DNA of 64,000 nucleotides from VRUE01 sp963837695 (GCA_963837695.1 CAWINZ010000005.1:186001-250000), one strand, 5' to 3'; counted from the stretch's first letter, positions 38,113 through 46,388 are shown. Numbers and translations are program-made. Notes: generated from the letters alone by a model not told the origin.

Positions 38113-38142
38113 TCCTTCGCTGACTTTTCAAGGAGACCCCAC

Positions 38143-39507
38143 ATGACCGACTTCACCGGGCTGGCCGTAGCCGGCCGGATCGCCACCCCCGAGGACTCCG
38201 ACTGGGACCAGGCGCGGCTTGCCTGGAACCTGGTCGCCGACCAACAACCGGCTGCCGTCGTCTTCGCCGAGAACGCCGACGACGTCGCCGCCACCGTCGG
38301 CTTCGCCGCCGCGAACGACCTCAAGGTCGCCGCCCAAGGCACCGGCCACGGCGCCGCGCCGCTGGCGCCGCTCGACGACACGATCCTGCTCAAGACCGAG
38401 CGGATGCGCGGGATCGCGGTCGACCCCGACGCCGGCACGGCGCGGGTCGAAGCGGGCGTGCTCTCCCTGGAGCTCGCCGAGGCGGCGGGCGAGCACGGGA
38501 TGTGCTCGCTGCCCGGCTCCTCGCCGGACGTCGGCGTCACCGGCTACACGCTCGGCGGCGGCCTGAGCTGGCTCGGCCGGCGCTACGGCTTCGCCTGCAA
38601 TCGCGTCGCCGCGATCGAGCTGGTCACCGTCGAGGGCGAGCCCCGCACCGTCGACGCCGACAACGACCCGGACCTCTTCTGGGCGATGCGCGGCGGCGGG
38701 GGCGGTTACGCCGTCGTCACCGCCCTGCGCGTCAACCTGCTGCCGATCGACGAGATCTACGCGGGCGCGCTGATCTTCCCCGCCGAGGTCGGCGCCGAGG
38801 CCGTGCGCGCCTACCGCGACTGGGCGGCCGGCGTTCCCGACGAGGTCACCTCGGTCATCCGCTTCATAACCCCGCCGCCGATCCCCGACGTGCCGGAGCC
38901 GATCCGGGGCAGGCCGCTGTTGACGATCGACGGGGCCTGCATCGGCACCCAGGCCGAAGGCGAAGCCAGGTTCGCGCCGCTGCGCGAGATCGGCGAGGCG
39001 ATCATGGACACCTTCGCCTGGATGCCCGCCGCCGGGCTGTGCCGGATCCACATGGACCCGGAGAACCCGGTGCCGGGGATCGGCGAAGGAGGGACGATTC
39101 GCGACCTGCCGGACGAGGCGATCGACGCCTTCGTCTCGGTCGCCGGGCCGGGCTCGGGCTCGCCGCTGCTACTCACCGAGCTGCGCCACCTCGGCGGCGC
39201 GCTGGGCCGCGCGGACGAGAACGGCGGCGCCCTCTCGCACCTCGACGCCGGCTTTGCCGTGTACAGCGTCGGCATGCCGATGACGCCCGAGCTGGGCGAG
39301 GCGATCCCGGCCCACCTGGCCAGAATCGGGGAGACGATGCGCCCCTGGCGGGCCGACGGTGGCTACTTCAACTTCACCGAAAGCCCCTGCGACGTCGACG
39401 CGATCCTGCCCCCCGACGTCTGCACCCGCCTCGGCGAGGTCAAGCGCAAGTGGGACCCCGAGGGACGAGTGGTCGCCAACCACGCCGTCTCCCTGGGCGA
39501 GGTCTGA
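38143..39507 (+). CDS. FAD-linked oxidoreductase (BBE/PCMH-type)
   Basis: This 454-residue flavoprotein of the berberine-bridge-enzyme-like family has the FAD-binding PCMH fold at about 30-205. It shows QGTGHGAAPL (His in the flavinylation-loop region), SLPGSSPDVGVTGYTLGGGLSWL and a C-terminal EVKRKWDPEGRV that matches the BBE end segment. The 6-S-cysteinyl Cys of bicovalent members is replaced in this GSS...VGV loop, so flavin attachment is at most monocovalent. AAGGAG lies 9 nt before the ATG. It follows rpiA in the same direction; oxidation of a sugar or alcohol is a guess from family behaviour. Confidence 0.88.
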   Translation: MTDFTGLAVAGRIATPEDSDWDQARLAWNLVADQQPAAVVFAENADDVAATVGFAAANDLKVAAQGTGHGAAPLAPLDDTILLKTERMRGIAVDPDAGTARVEAGVLSLELAEAAGEHGMCSLPGSSPDVGVTGYTLGGGLSWLGRRYGFACNRVAAIELVTVEGEPRTVDADNDPDLFWAMRGGGGGYAVVTALRVNLLPIDEIYAGALIFPAEVGAEAVRAYRDWAAGVPDEVTSVIRFITPPPIPDVPEPIRGRPLLTIDGACIGTQAEGEARFAPLREIGEAIMDTFAWMPAAGLCRIHMDPENPVPGIGEGGTIRDLPDEAIDAFVSVAGPGSGSPLLLTELRHLGGALGRADENGGALSHLDAGFAVYSVGMPMTPELGEAIPAHLARIGETMRPWRADGGYFNFTESPCDVDAILPPDVCTRLGEVKRKWDPEGRVVANHAVSLGEV

Positions 39508-39529
39508 ATCCGGGTCGATCATTCGGCTG

Positions 39530-39553
39530 ATAGTGGTACCATTTACCCACTAT
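39530..39553. promoter_or_regulatory. Inverted repeat overlapping the start of the TA-like pair
   Basis: ATAGTGG (39530-39536) and CCACTAT (39547-39553) flank TACCATTTA, and contain a central TGGTACCA palindrome. The right arm overlaps the ATG at 39552, and no Shine-Dalgarno is visible, suggesting a leaderless, autoregulated operon. Confidence 0.5.
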
Positions 39554-40052
39554 GGCTTTTGTCGTGCCAACCAAGCCGGGTCGTTATGAGATCCGGGAAT
39601 CGGCGCAAACGCCCAAAGGGCCCCGCAGCCGCACGCTCGCCTCGTTCCGCGAACTCGACAGCGGCGTAATCGAGGCGGCGCGGGCGAAGGCCGCCAAGGC
39701 GATCGACGCCGCCGAGCTGCGCAAGGCCGCGCGGCGGGCGGGCGCACCGGTGGCTCGACCGCCGGTCGATCGGGCCGCCCGCGAGTTGATTGCCGAGCTG
39801 GGCAAAGGTCGCACTCCGAGCCCGACATTGCGCCGCATGCTGCTCGACCTCCTACGGGATGGTGGGCGGGACGACGCCCGGCAATCGCCCACGCAGGAGG
39901 CTGAGCATGGGGTCGCCGAATGGGTGGCGGCCTCGCTGGAGGAGCGCGGCAAGGCGCTTGTGGATCTTCTTCTGCTTGCGGATGCCCTCCCGCATGGCGG
40001 GCGCAGAGGCAAACCACTGCACTTTCCCCGGCTGAATTCGAGACGACGATGA
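39552..40052 (+). CDS. Hypothetical protein, first gene of a toxin-antitoxin-like pair
   Basis: This 166-residue soluble protein (MAFVVPTKPGRYEIRES...) begins with a small beta-rich part of about 35 residues. Helical Ala/Arg/Leu-rich stretches follow, and it ends in a basic NSRRR tail. I do not recognise a family. It overlaps the following nucleotidyltransferase gene by 4 bp (ATGA), and an inverted repeat covers its own start. This two-gene arrangement, with the upstream gene as putative antitoxin/autoregulator, resembles type IV AbiE-like modules, but it has no visible AbiEi winged helix. Confidence 0.65.
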   Translation: MAFVVPTKPGRYEIRESAQTPKGPRSRTLASFRELDSGVIEAARAKAAKAIDAAELRKAARRAGAPVARPPVDRAARELIAELGKGRTPSPTLRRMLLDLLRDGGRDDARQSPTQEAEHGVAEWVAASLEERGKALVDLLLLADALPHGGRRGKPLHFPRLNSRRR

Positions 40053-40630
40053 GTGACTCGAAGCCAAGAACCGCAAACAGCGAAGAGCCGCCGCTGCCCG
40101 ACAAGGTGATCGCGATCCACGAGGCGCTGCGGGGGTCGAAGGTCCCGCACGCGATCGGCGGAGCGCTCGCACTCGCCTACTACGCGACCCCCCGCGCAAC
40201 GATCGACATCGACGTCAACGTGTTCGTCCCGGCCAAGGTCTGGCGGGATGTCATCGACGCCCTCGGCCCGTTGGGCGTAATGACCGAGGATCTCGACTCG
40301 GCCGCCTTGGAGCGCGACGGTCAGTGTCGCCTCTGGTGGGGGGACAACCCCATCGACCTCTTCTTCGCCTATGACCCGATCCACGCAGAGATGCGCAAGG
40401 AAGCGCGACGAGTGCCCTTTGGCGGGGTCACGATTCCGATCCTCGCCCCCGAGCATCTCGCGGTCTGCAAGGCGATGTTCGACCGTCGCAAGGACTGGCT
40501 GGACATCGAGCAGATGCTGATCGCCGATGAGGAACTCGATGTGGATGTCGTGGAAGGGTGGCTCGAGCGCATGGTGGGCAAGCAGGACCCGCGAATGCAG
40601 CCCCTCGCTGAGCTCAAGGCCCGGGCCTGA
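40049..40630 (+). CDS. Nucleotidyltransferase-fold protein, AbiEii/MNT-like
   Basis: This 193-residue protein has the minimal nucleotidyltransferase pattern: AIGGALALAYYATPRATIDID, with the GG loop (about residues 37-38), Arg and the D-x-D metal pair (IDID, about 54-56). DLFFAYDP supplies a third acidic strand. The helical C-terminal part ends in LAELKARA. The arrangement matches the AbiEii-type toxin family or related sugar/tRNA-adding nucleotidyltransferases. Start ATG 40049 overlaps the previous stop. The pair sits between the FAD oxidoreductase and a gene remnant, an accessory insertion within the pentose phosphate region. Confidence 0.75.
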   Translation: MSDSKPRTANSEEPPLPDKVIAIHEALRGSKVPHAIGGALALAYYATPRATIDIDVNVFVPAKVWRDVIDALGPLGVMTEDLDSAALERDGQCRLWWGDNPIDLFFAYDPIHAEMRKEARRVPFGGVTIPILAPEHLAVCKAMFDRRKDWLDIEQMLIADEELDVDVVEGWLERMVGKQDPRMQPLAELKARA

Positions 40631-40642
40631 CTCAGGGCTCGA

Positions 40643-40783
40643 TCACGTTGTTCGGGTCGGGCTTGTCCTCCGGGCTGACCTGGCTGTGGTCGCCGAAGTG
40701 ATCGTGGCGACGCCACCGGCCACGCCGTACAGGAGGGTCTCGAAATCGCCCGGGCCCGCATCCGCGGCCGGGCCCGCGCTCAT
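40643..40783 (-). pseudogene. Possible remnant fusing two gene ends
   Basis: An ATG overlapping the pgl stop by 4 bp opens 46 codons beginning MSAGPAADAGPGDFETLLYG. The part FETLLYGVAGGVATIT resembles the N-terminus of enoyl-CoA hydratases but breaks off just where LNRP should follow. In another frame of the same strand the sequence continues HDHFGDHSQVSPEDKPDPN and ends NNVIEP, protein-like as well. This suggests a deletion or frameshift relic. Chance similarity is possible. Confidence 0.3.
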
Positions 40784-41460
40784 CCCGCCGGTCTCCCGGC
40801 GGCGGCCTCGTCGCAGACGAGCAGCATCTTGTCGTTCTCGACCCGGCCGGCGGGGATCGAGGTGTCGCCGGCGAGCAGCTTGGCGAGCGGTTCGCGTGCT
40901 GCCTCGCCGAGGACGAGCCAGAGGATCCGGCGGGCCGCGGTGAGCGCCGGGTGGGTCAGCGTCATACGAAGGTGGCCCTGGTAGGGGGCGCCGGTCATCG
41001 CGACGCGGCGGTCGTCGACTTCGAGCACCGAATCGCCGGGGACGAGCGAGGCGGTGTGCCCGTCGGGGCCAAGGCCGAGGTGGACGAGGTCGAGCCGCTC
41101 CGGGACATGCACTTCGTACTCGGCGGCCGAGAGTTCGAGGTCGCGGCTGGTCACCGGCATCGGCCGCAGCGCCGCCTGGTGGTCGATTGAGAGCATCTGC
41201 ACCAGGTGGGTGAGGTTGCGCGTATCGTCGCCGGGCGGCGCGACGCGCTCGTCGACCTGGAAGATGTGGGTCTCCCCCCAGGGCATCTCCGCCATTTCGC
41301 CGAGCAGCCCGATCATCGCCCAGGGCGTCTTGCCGCCGCTCAGAGCCAACTCGAACTGGCCGCGCGCCTCAACCGCGTCCTGCCCCGCGGCGGCAACGGC
41401 TTCGGCCGCGCAGCGCGAGGCGGCGTCGGCATCCGGAAGGATTTTTATCTCGATAGCCAT
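40780..41460 (-). CDS. pgl: 6-phosphogluconolactonase
   Basis: This 226-residue enzyme of the oxidative pentose phosphate branch hydrolyses 6-phosphogluconolactone. DevB/NagB-type signatures: LALSGGKTPWAMI, IFQVDERVAPPGDDTRN and HLGLGPDGHTASLVPGD. The length is standard. It follows gnd on the same strand (27-bp gap), so the two are one operon divergent from zwf. All three enzymes of the oxidative branch are therefore grouped. Confidence 0.93.
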   Translation of the reverse strand: MAIEIKILPDADAASRCAAEAVAAAGQDAVEARGQFELALSGGKTPWAMIGLLGEMAEMPWGETHIFQVDERVAPPGDDTRNLTHLVQMLSIDHQAALRPMPVTSRDLELSAAEYEVHVPERLDLVHLGLGPDGHTASLVPGDSVLEVDDRRVAMTGAPYQGHLRMTLTHPALTAARRILWLVLGEAAREPLAKLLAGDTSIPAGRVENDKMLLVCDEAAAGRPAG

Positions 41461-41487
41461 GTCTACCCGATCGAAGGAGCTAGTGCA

Positions 41488-42504
41488 CTAGGAAGCCTTC
41501 TCGTCGTGGCCGCCGAACTGTTTGCGCATCGCGGAGAGCACTTTGTCGCCGAAGTCGTCGAGCCCGCGCGAGAAGAAACGCTCGTAGAGCGCCGCGGTCA
41601 GCACCGGTGCCGGCACGCCCTCGTCGATCGCCGCGATCGAGGTCCAGCGGCCCTCGCCGGAATCGGAGACGCGGCCGGCGAAGTCGGAGAGGTCGGGGGA
41701 TTCCTGCATCGATGCCGCGGTCAGGTCGAGCAGCCAGGAGCCGATCACGCTGCCGCGGCGCCAGACCTCGGAGACCTCGGGCAGGTCGAGGTCGTACTGG
41801 TAGTACTCGGGCTGCTCCATCGGCGCCGTCTCCGCGTCGGCCTCACGCTGCACCTTGCCGGCGTTGGCGTTTTTGAGGATGTTGAGCCCCTCGGCGTAGG
41901 CGGCCATGATCCCGTACTCGATCCCGTTGTGGACCATCTTCACGAAGTGCCCGGCGCCGTTCGGGCCGCAGTGCAGGTAACCGTTCTCGGCGGGTGAGAC
42001 GTCGCCGCTGCGCCCCGGAGTGCGCTCCGCCGACTCCACGCCCGGGGCGAGGCTGGCGAAGATCGGGTCGAGCCGCTCGACCGCTCCATCGGGCCCGCCG
42101 ATCATCAGGCAGTAGCCGCGCTCGAGGCCGAAGACGCCGCCGCTGGTGCCGCAATCGACGAAGTCGAGCCCTTTTTCGCGCAGCATCTCGGCGCGGCGGA
42201 TGTCGTCGCGGTAGTAGGAGTTGCCGCCGTCGACGATCGCATCGCCCGGCTCGAGCACGGCGGCGGCGTCCTCGACCGTCTTCTCGGTGATCTCGCCCGA
42301 GGGGACCATCACCCAGACGGCCCGCGGCGCGCTCAGCTTCGCGGCCAGTTCCTGCAGCGAGGCGGCGCCGTCGGCGCCCTCGCCGGCCAGCGCGGAGACC
42401 GCGTCGGCGTTGACGTCGTAGGCGACGATCCGATGACCGTCGCGCATCAGGCGGCGGGCCATGTTCGCCCCCATCCGGCCGAGTCCGACGATTCCCAACT
42501 CCAT
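41488..42504 (-). CDS. gnd: 6-phosphogluconate dehydrogenase, decarboxylating (short type)
   Basis: This 338-residue enzyme oxidises 6-phosphogluconate to ribulose-5-phosphate. The Rossmann start is MELGIVGLGRMGANMARRL. Catalytic segments are DGGNSYYRDD, DCGTSGGVFGLERGYCLMIGG (given as a family block) and GHFVKMVHNGIEYG with the catalytic Lys. The length matches the short NAD-preferring GndA/YqeC-type rather than the 470-residue NADP enzyme. The ATG at 42504 has GGAGGAG 7 nt upstream, which decides it over a longer frame. The start of zwf is 100 bp away on the other strand. Confidence 0.94.
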   Translation of the reverse strand: MELGIVGLGRMGANMARRLMRDGHRIVAYDVNADAVSALAGEGADGAASLQELAAKLSAPRAVWVMVPSGEITEKTVEDAAAVLEPGDAIVDGGNSYYRDDIRRAEMLREKGLDFVDCGTSGGVFGLERGYCLMIGGPDGAVERLDPIFASLAPGVESAERTPGRSGDVSPAENGYLHCGPNGAGHFVKMVHNGIEYGIMAAYAEGLNILKNANAGKVQREADAETAPMEQPEYYQYDLDLPEVSEVWRRGSVIGSWLLDLTAASMQESPDLSDFAGRVSDSGEGRWTSIAAIDEGVPAPVLTAALYERFFSRGLDDFGDKVLSAMRKQFGGHDEKAS

Positions 42505-42604
42505 CAGCAGCTCCTCCCATCTTCGCTCAGCGCTTGCTCGTCGGCCTACCCTATGCGACTCAAGCGGTGCCCCTCGACTATCGACTTGGATAGCCTGGCG
42601 AGCG

Positions 42605-44008
42605 ATGACGAAGCGCAACGACGGCACCGCGGCCGACGTGCTGACGATCTTCGGGATCAGCGGCGACCTGGCGAAGAAAATGACCTTCCGGGCGCTCTAC
42701 CGGCTGGAGGCCCGCGGCAAGCTCGACTGCCCGATCGTCGGCGTCGCGATCGACGACTGGGACGACGAGAAGCTGCGCCGGCACGCCCACGACGCGATCG
42801 GCGCCACGGTCGGCAGCCCCGACGAAGACGTCTTCAAGCGCCTCGCCGACCGCCTCACCTACATCCAGGGCGACTACGCCGACGCGGCCACCTTCGAGCG
42901 GGTCGGCAAGGCGATCGGCAAGGCCAAGCGCCCCGTCTTCTACCTCGAGATCCCACCGTCGCTCTTCGCCACGGTCGTTCACGGCCTGGGTGAGGCCGGG
43001 CTGACCGAGAACGCGCGGGTCGTGATCGAGAAGCCCTTCGGCCACGACCTCTCCTCGGCGCGGGCGCTCAACGCCGAACTGGGCGAGGTCCTGGAGGAGG
43101 AGCAGATCCTGCGCATCGACCATTACCTCGGCAAGGAGCCGGTGATGGACATCACCTACCTGCGCTTCGCCAACTCGGTGCTGGAGCCGGTCTGGAACCG
43201 CGAGCACGTCGCGCACGTGCAGATGACGATCGCCGAGAACTTCGGCGTCGACGACCGCGGCCGCTTCTATGACGCGGTCGGGGCGATGCGCGACGTGATC
43301 CAGAACCACGCCCTGCAGGTCCTGGCGCTGGTCGGGATGGGGCCGCCGACCGGCAACCACCACGACTCGATCCGCGACAAGAAGCTGGAATTCTTCAAAG
43401 CGACGCGGACCGCCGACCCGAAGCGCTACGTGCGCGGCCAGTACGAGGGCTTCCGCGACGTCAAGGACGTCGCCCCCGACTCGACCACCGAGACCTTCGC
43501 CGCGGTCGAGCTGGAGGTCGACAACTGGCGTTGGAGCGGCGTCCCCTTCTTCATCCGCGCCGGCAAGTGCATGCCGGCGAAGGCGAGCGAGGTAACGGTC
43601 ACCTTCAAGCGCCCACCGCCGCTCGGGGTCGGCGGGGGGAAACCCGACCCGAACCAGCTGACCGTGCGGATCGAGCCCACCCCCGGCGCGCGCATCCGCC
43701 TCTTCGCCAAGCGGGCCGGCGAGGAGGCCTTCGAACCGGCCGACCTCGAGGTGCTGTTCGAAAAGGTCCCCGGGGAGGAGCCCGAGCCCTACGAGCGTCT
43801 GCTCGGTGACGCGCTCGCCGGCCGCCACCAACTCTTCACCCGCCAGGATACGGTCGAGGAGACCTGGCGGATCGTCGAGCCGCTGCTGGAGGAACCGGGC
43901 CCGGTTCACCCTTACGAGCCCGGCACCTGGGGGCCGAAGGAGGCCGACGATCTGACCCGCGGCCTTGCCCAGTGGTACGAGCCCTGGCTGCCTGAGAAGG
44001 CCGAGTGA
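42605..44008 (+). CDS. zwf: Glucose-6-phosphate 1-dehydrogenase
   Basis: This 467-residue enzyme makes 6-phosphogluconolactone and NAD(P)H. The coenzyme loop is FGISGDLAKKM (GxSGDLA variant). The active-site motif RIDHYLGKE has the substrate/catalytic D172-H173, and EKPFGHD, NVFEP-like NSVLEPVWNREHV and RAGKCM follow. Length fits. ATG 42605 is preferred; the open frame further upstream overlaps the gnd promoter. No opcA gene follows, unlike in many actinobacteria. A GC-rich hairpin 30 bp after the stop is a probable terminator. Confidence 0.95.
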   Translation: MTKRNDGTAADVLTIFGISGDLAKKMTFRALYRLEARGKLDCPIVGVAIDDWDDEKLRRHAHDAIGATVGSPDEDVFKRLADRLTYIQGDYADAATFERVGKAIGKAKRPVFYLEIPPSLFATVVHGLGEAGLTENARVVIEKPFGHDLSSARALNAELGEVLEEEQILRIDHYLGKEPVMDITYLRFANSVLEPVWNREHVAHVQMTIAENFGVDDRGRFYDAVGAMRDVIQNHALQVLALVGMGPPTGNHHDSIRDKKLEFFKATRTADPKRYVRGQYEGFRDVKDVAPDSTTETFAAVELEVDNWRWSGVPFFIRAGKCMPAKASEVTVTFKRPPPLGVGGGKPDPNQLTVRIEPTPGARIRLFAKRAGEEAFEPADLEVLFEKVPGEEPEPYERLLGDALAGRHQLFTRQDTVEETWRIVEPLLEEPGPVHPYEPGTWGPKEADDLTRGLAQWYEPWLPEKAE

Positions 44009-44037
44009 CCTGCGCGGATACGGCCCCTCCCCGACGT

Positions 44038-44060
44038 CCCGCGTAGCGCTGCTACGCGGG
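44038..44060 (+). terminator. Hairpin after zwf
   Basis: CCCGCGTAGC-GCT-GCTACGCGGG is a perfect 10-bp stem with a 3-nt loop, 30 bp after the zwf stop. No T-run follows. Confidence 0.7.
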
Positions 44061-44143
44061 AGTCGTGTCGTGACCGTCCCGCTTGGTCATCGACCTTCTC
44101 AGATCTAAATCCAACTCCTGTGCTAGGTTTTCGGTCGCCCTCA

Positions 44144-44157
44144 TTAGGGCGACCTAA
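44144..44157. promoter_or_regulatory. Putative iron box TTAGGGCGACCTAA before efeU
   Basis: TTAGG-N4-CCTAA ends 3 bp before the efeU ATG. It also forms a 9-bp hairpin with GGTCGCCCT at 44133-44141. The same spacing and half-sites occur before efeO. A DtxR/IdeR-type operator is suggested by half-site sequence, though the canonical box is longer. There is no Shine-Dalgarno between the box and ATG. Confidence 0.6.
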
Positions 44158-44160
44158 CCG

Positions 44161-45045
44161 ATGATCCCAACTCTTGTAATAGCACTGCGCGAGGGCGTCG
44201 AGGCGGCGCTGATCGTCGGCATCATCGCCGCCTTCCTGGTCAAGGAGGGGCGACGGGACGCGATCAGGCAGATGTGGCTCGGCGTCGGCGTCGCGGTCGC
44301 CCTCTGCGTCGGCGTCGCGGTGCTGCTCAAGGTCGTCGGCGAACAGCTTCCCCAGCGCGAGCAGGAGGGCCTGGAGACGGTGATCGGCCTGATCGCGGTC
44401 ACCGCCGTCACCTACATGATCGTCTGGATGCGGCGCAACGCACGCGGCATCAAAAAGGCGCTGGAAGGGAGCGCGGCAAGCGCGCTGGCCCAGGGCTCGG
44501 CGATGGCACTGGTCGCGATGGCCTTCCTCGCCGTCCTGCGCGAGGGCTTTGAGACCTCGGTGTTCCTGCTCGCCGCCTTTCAGGACGCCGGCGACACCAC
44601 GGCCGCCGGCGCGGGCGCGGTAATCGGGCTGGTCGCGGCGATCGCGATCGGCCTCGGTATCTACCGCGGCGGCGTGCGGATCAACCTGACCCGCTTCTTC
44701 CGCATCACCGGCCTGATCCTCGTCTTCGTCGCCGCCGGCCTGCTCTCGACCTCGCTGCACACCGCCCACGGGGCGGGCTGGTTCAACGACCTGCAGGGGC
44801 AGGCCATAGACCTCACCTGGCTGGTCCAGCCGGGGACGATCTCCGGCTCGCTACTGACCGGGATGCTGGGGCTGCAGCCGCAGCCGACCGTCGGCGAGGC
44901 GCTCGTCTACCTGCTCTACGCGGTGCCGATGGCGCTGTACGTGCTCTGGCCCGACCGGCTGCGCCTGCGCCGTCGCACCGCCCCGGCGAGCAAGCAACGC
45001 GCCACCGCCGAGGGTCGCCCGGCGGCGGCGCAGAGCCCGGCCTGA
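44161..45045 (+). CDS. efeU: FTR1-family ferrous/ferric iron permease
   Basis: This 294-residue polytopic permease of the EfeU/FTR1 family has seven hydrophobic segments. Both REGxE iron-translocation motifs are present: L-R10-E-G-V-E14 and L-R127-E-G-F-E131. The polar C-terminal tail is cytoplasmic. It is the first gene of a three-gene iron locus in the order U-B-O, differing from the efeUOB order of E. coli. A TTAGG-N4-CCTAA palindrome abuts the start, so repression by an iron-loaded regulator is plausible. It may be translated from a very short leader. Confidence 0.93.
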   Translation: MIPTLVIALREGVEAALIVGIIAAFLVKEGRRDAIRQMWLGVGVAVALCVGVAVLLKVVGEQLPQREQEGLETVIGLIAVTAVTYMIVWMRRNARGIKKALEGSAASALAQGSAMALVAMAFLAVLREGFETSVFLLAAFQDAGDTTAAGAGAVIGLVAAIAIGLGIYRGGVRINLTRFFRITGLILVFVAAGLLSTSLHTAHGAGWFNDLQGQAIDLTWLVQPGTISGSLLTGMLGLQPQPTVGEALVYLLYAVPMALYVLWPDRLRLRRRTAPASKQRATAEGRPAAAQSPA

Positions 45046-45067
45046 GCCCAACGGCGACCTCGACTCG

Positions 45068-46303
45068 ATGCCCCCGATAACCCGTCGCCGGCTGCTGGCC
45101 TCGGCAGGAGCCGGAGGCGCCGGCCTCGCACTCGGTGGCGCGGGTGGCTTCCTGATCGGCCAGGAGACCGCGGAGGCGAGCGCCGAGGGGACCGGCTCGG
45201 TCGCCTTCTACGGCGAGCACCAGGCCGGGATCGACACCCCGGCGCAAGACCGACTCCACTTCGCCGCCTTCGACCTGGTCACCGAAAGCCGCGCCGATTT
45301 GCGCGAGCTGCTGCGCGAGTGGTCGCGGGCGGCGGCGGAAATGACCGCGGGGGAACCGATCGGCGATGCCGACGACGTTCCGCTCGCGCCTCCCGAAGAC
45401 ACCGGCGAGACGATCGGCCTGCTCCCCTCCCGCCTCACCGTCACCTTCGGCTTCGGACCGGGCCTGTTCGAGCGGCGCCGCCTTGGTCTGCGCGGCAGGC
45501 GACCCGCCGCGCTGCGGACGATCCCAGCCCTGCCGGGTGACGAGTTGAACGCGGAAGAAAGCGGCGGCGACCTCTGCGTGCAGGCGTGCAGCGACGACCC
45601 GCAGGTCGCCTTCCACGCCGTTCGCAATCTGGCCCGGATAGGCCGCGGGACCGTGGTCATGCGCTGGTCTCAGCTCGGCTTCGGCCGTACCGCGAGCACC
45701 AGCCGCGGCCAGAGCACGCCGCGCAACCTGATGGGCTTCAAGGACGGCACCGCGAACATCCGCGCCGAGGACACCGAGGCGATGCGCCGCTTCGTCTGGG
45801 TCGGCGACGAGGGCCCCGCCTGGATGCGCGGCGGCAGTTACCTGGTCAGCCGCCGCATCCGCATGCTGCTGGAGGTCTGGGACCGCTCGGGGCTGGAAGA
45901 CCAGGAGCAGACGATCGGCCGCGACAAGTACGAGGGGGCGCCGCTGGGTGAGAGCAGCGAGTCCGATCCGCTCGACCTCGAGGCGCAGAGCGGCGGCAAG
46001 CCGACGATCCCGGTCGACGCCCACGTGCGCCTCGCCTCGGCCTCGATGAACAGCGGCGAGCGGATCCTGCGCCGCGGCTACTCCTTCACCGACGGCGTCG
46101 ACGAGAGCCTCGGCGAGCTCGAAGCCGGTCTCTTCTTCATCTGCTTCCAGCGCGACCCGCGGCGCCAGTTCGTGCCGATCCAGCGCCGGCTCGGCTCCAA
46201 CGACGCCCTCAACGAGTACATCAAGCACGTCGGCAGCGCCGTCTTCGCCGTCCCCCCAGGCGCTCGTCAGGGCGGCTACGTAGGTGAAGCCCTGCTCGGC
46301 TGA
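45068..46303 (+). CDS. efeB: Deferrochelatase / Dyp-type peroxidase, Tat-exported
   Basis: This 411-residue haem protein is exported by the Tat pathway (TRRRLLAS at 5-12, then a hydrophobic helix to about residue 32). The Dyp peroxidase motif G223-F-K-D226-G supplies the distal Asp, and His319 in DAHVRLAS is the haem ligand. Distal Arg lies in RRGYSF. The EfeB-type ending FICFQRDPRRQFVPIQ is intact. It acts with EfeO and EfeU outside the membrane, oxidising iron or handling haem. It lies 22 bp after efeU, so it is co-transcribed. Confidence 0.93.
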   Translation: MPPITRRRLLASAGAGGAGLALGGAGGFLIGQETAEASAEGTGSVAFYGEHQAGIDTPAQDRLHFAAFDLVTESRADLRELLREWSRAAAEMTAGEPIGDADDVPLAPPEDTGETIGLLPSRLTVTFGFGPGLFERRRLGLRGRRPAALRTIPALPGDELNAEESGGDLCVQACSDDPQVAFHAVRNLARIGRGTVVMRWSQLGFGRTASTSRGQSTPRNLMGFKDGTANIRAEDTEAMRRFVWVGDEGPAWMRGGSYLVSRRIRMLLEVWDRSGLEDQEQTIGRDKYEGAPLGESSESDPLDLEAQSGGKPTIPVDAHVRLASASMNSGERILRRGYSFTDGVDESLGELEAGLFFICFQRDPRRQFVPIQRRLGSNDALNEYIKHVGSAVFAVPPGARQGGYVGEALLG

Positions 46304-46337
46304 CCAGCGCATATTCCGACTACATCTGTCGGTATTT

Positions 46338-46353
46338 GTTAGGGTGCCCTAAC
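46338..46353. promoter_or_regulatory. Putative iron box GTTAGGGTGCCCTAAC before efeO
   Basis: This perfect 16-bp palindrome contains TTAGG-N4-CCTAA, the same pattern as before efeU. It lies 35 bp upstream of the efeO ATG, at the end of the 85-bp gap after efeB, implying a separate regulated promoter for efeO. Confidence 0.65.
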
Positions 46354-46388
46354 TCTCGTCATTTGACACCCACCAAGGAGCATCCCCG

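Noticed and set aside
44813..46312. A 499-codon minus-strand frame opposite efeU and efeB
   Set aside because: Both plus-strand genes have full catalytic motifs; the opposite frame has none.
44144..46353. Canonical IdeR/DtxR 19-bp boxes
   Set aside because: Half-sites fit but the spacing is 4 rather than 9 nt. Reported only as a putative variant operator.
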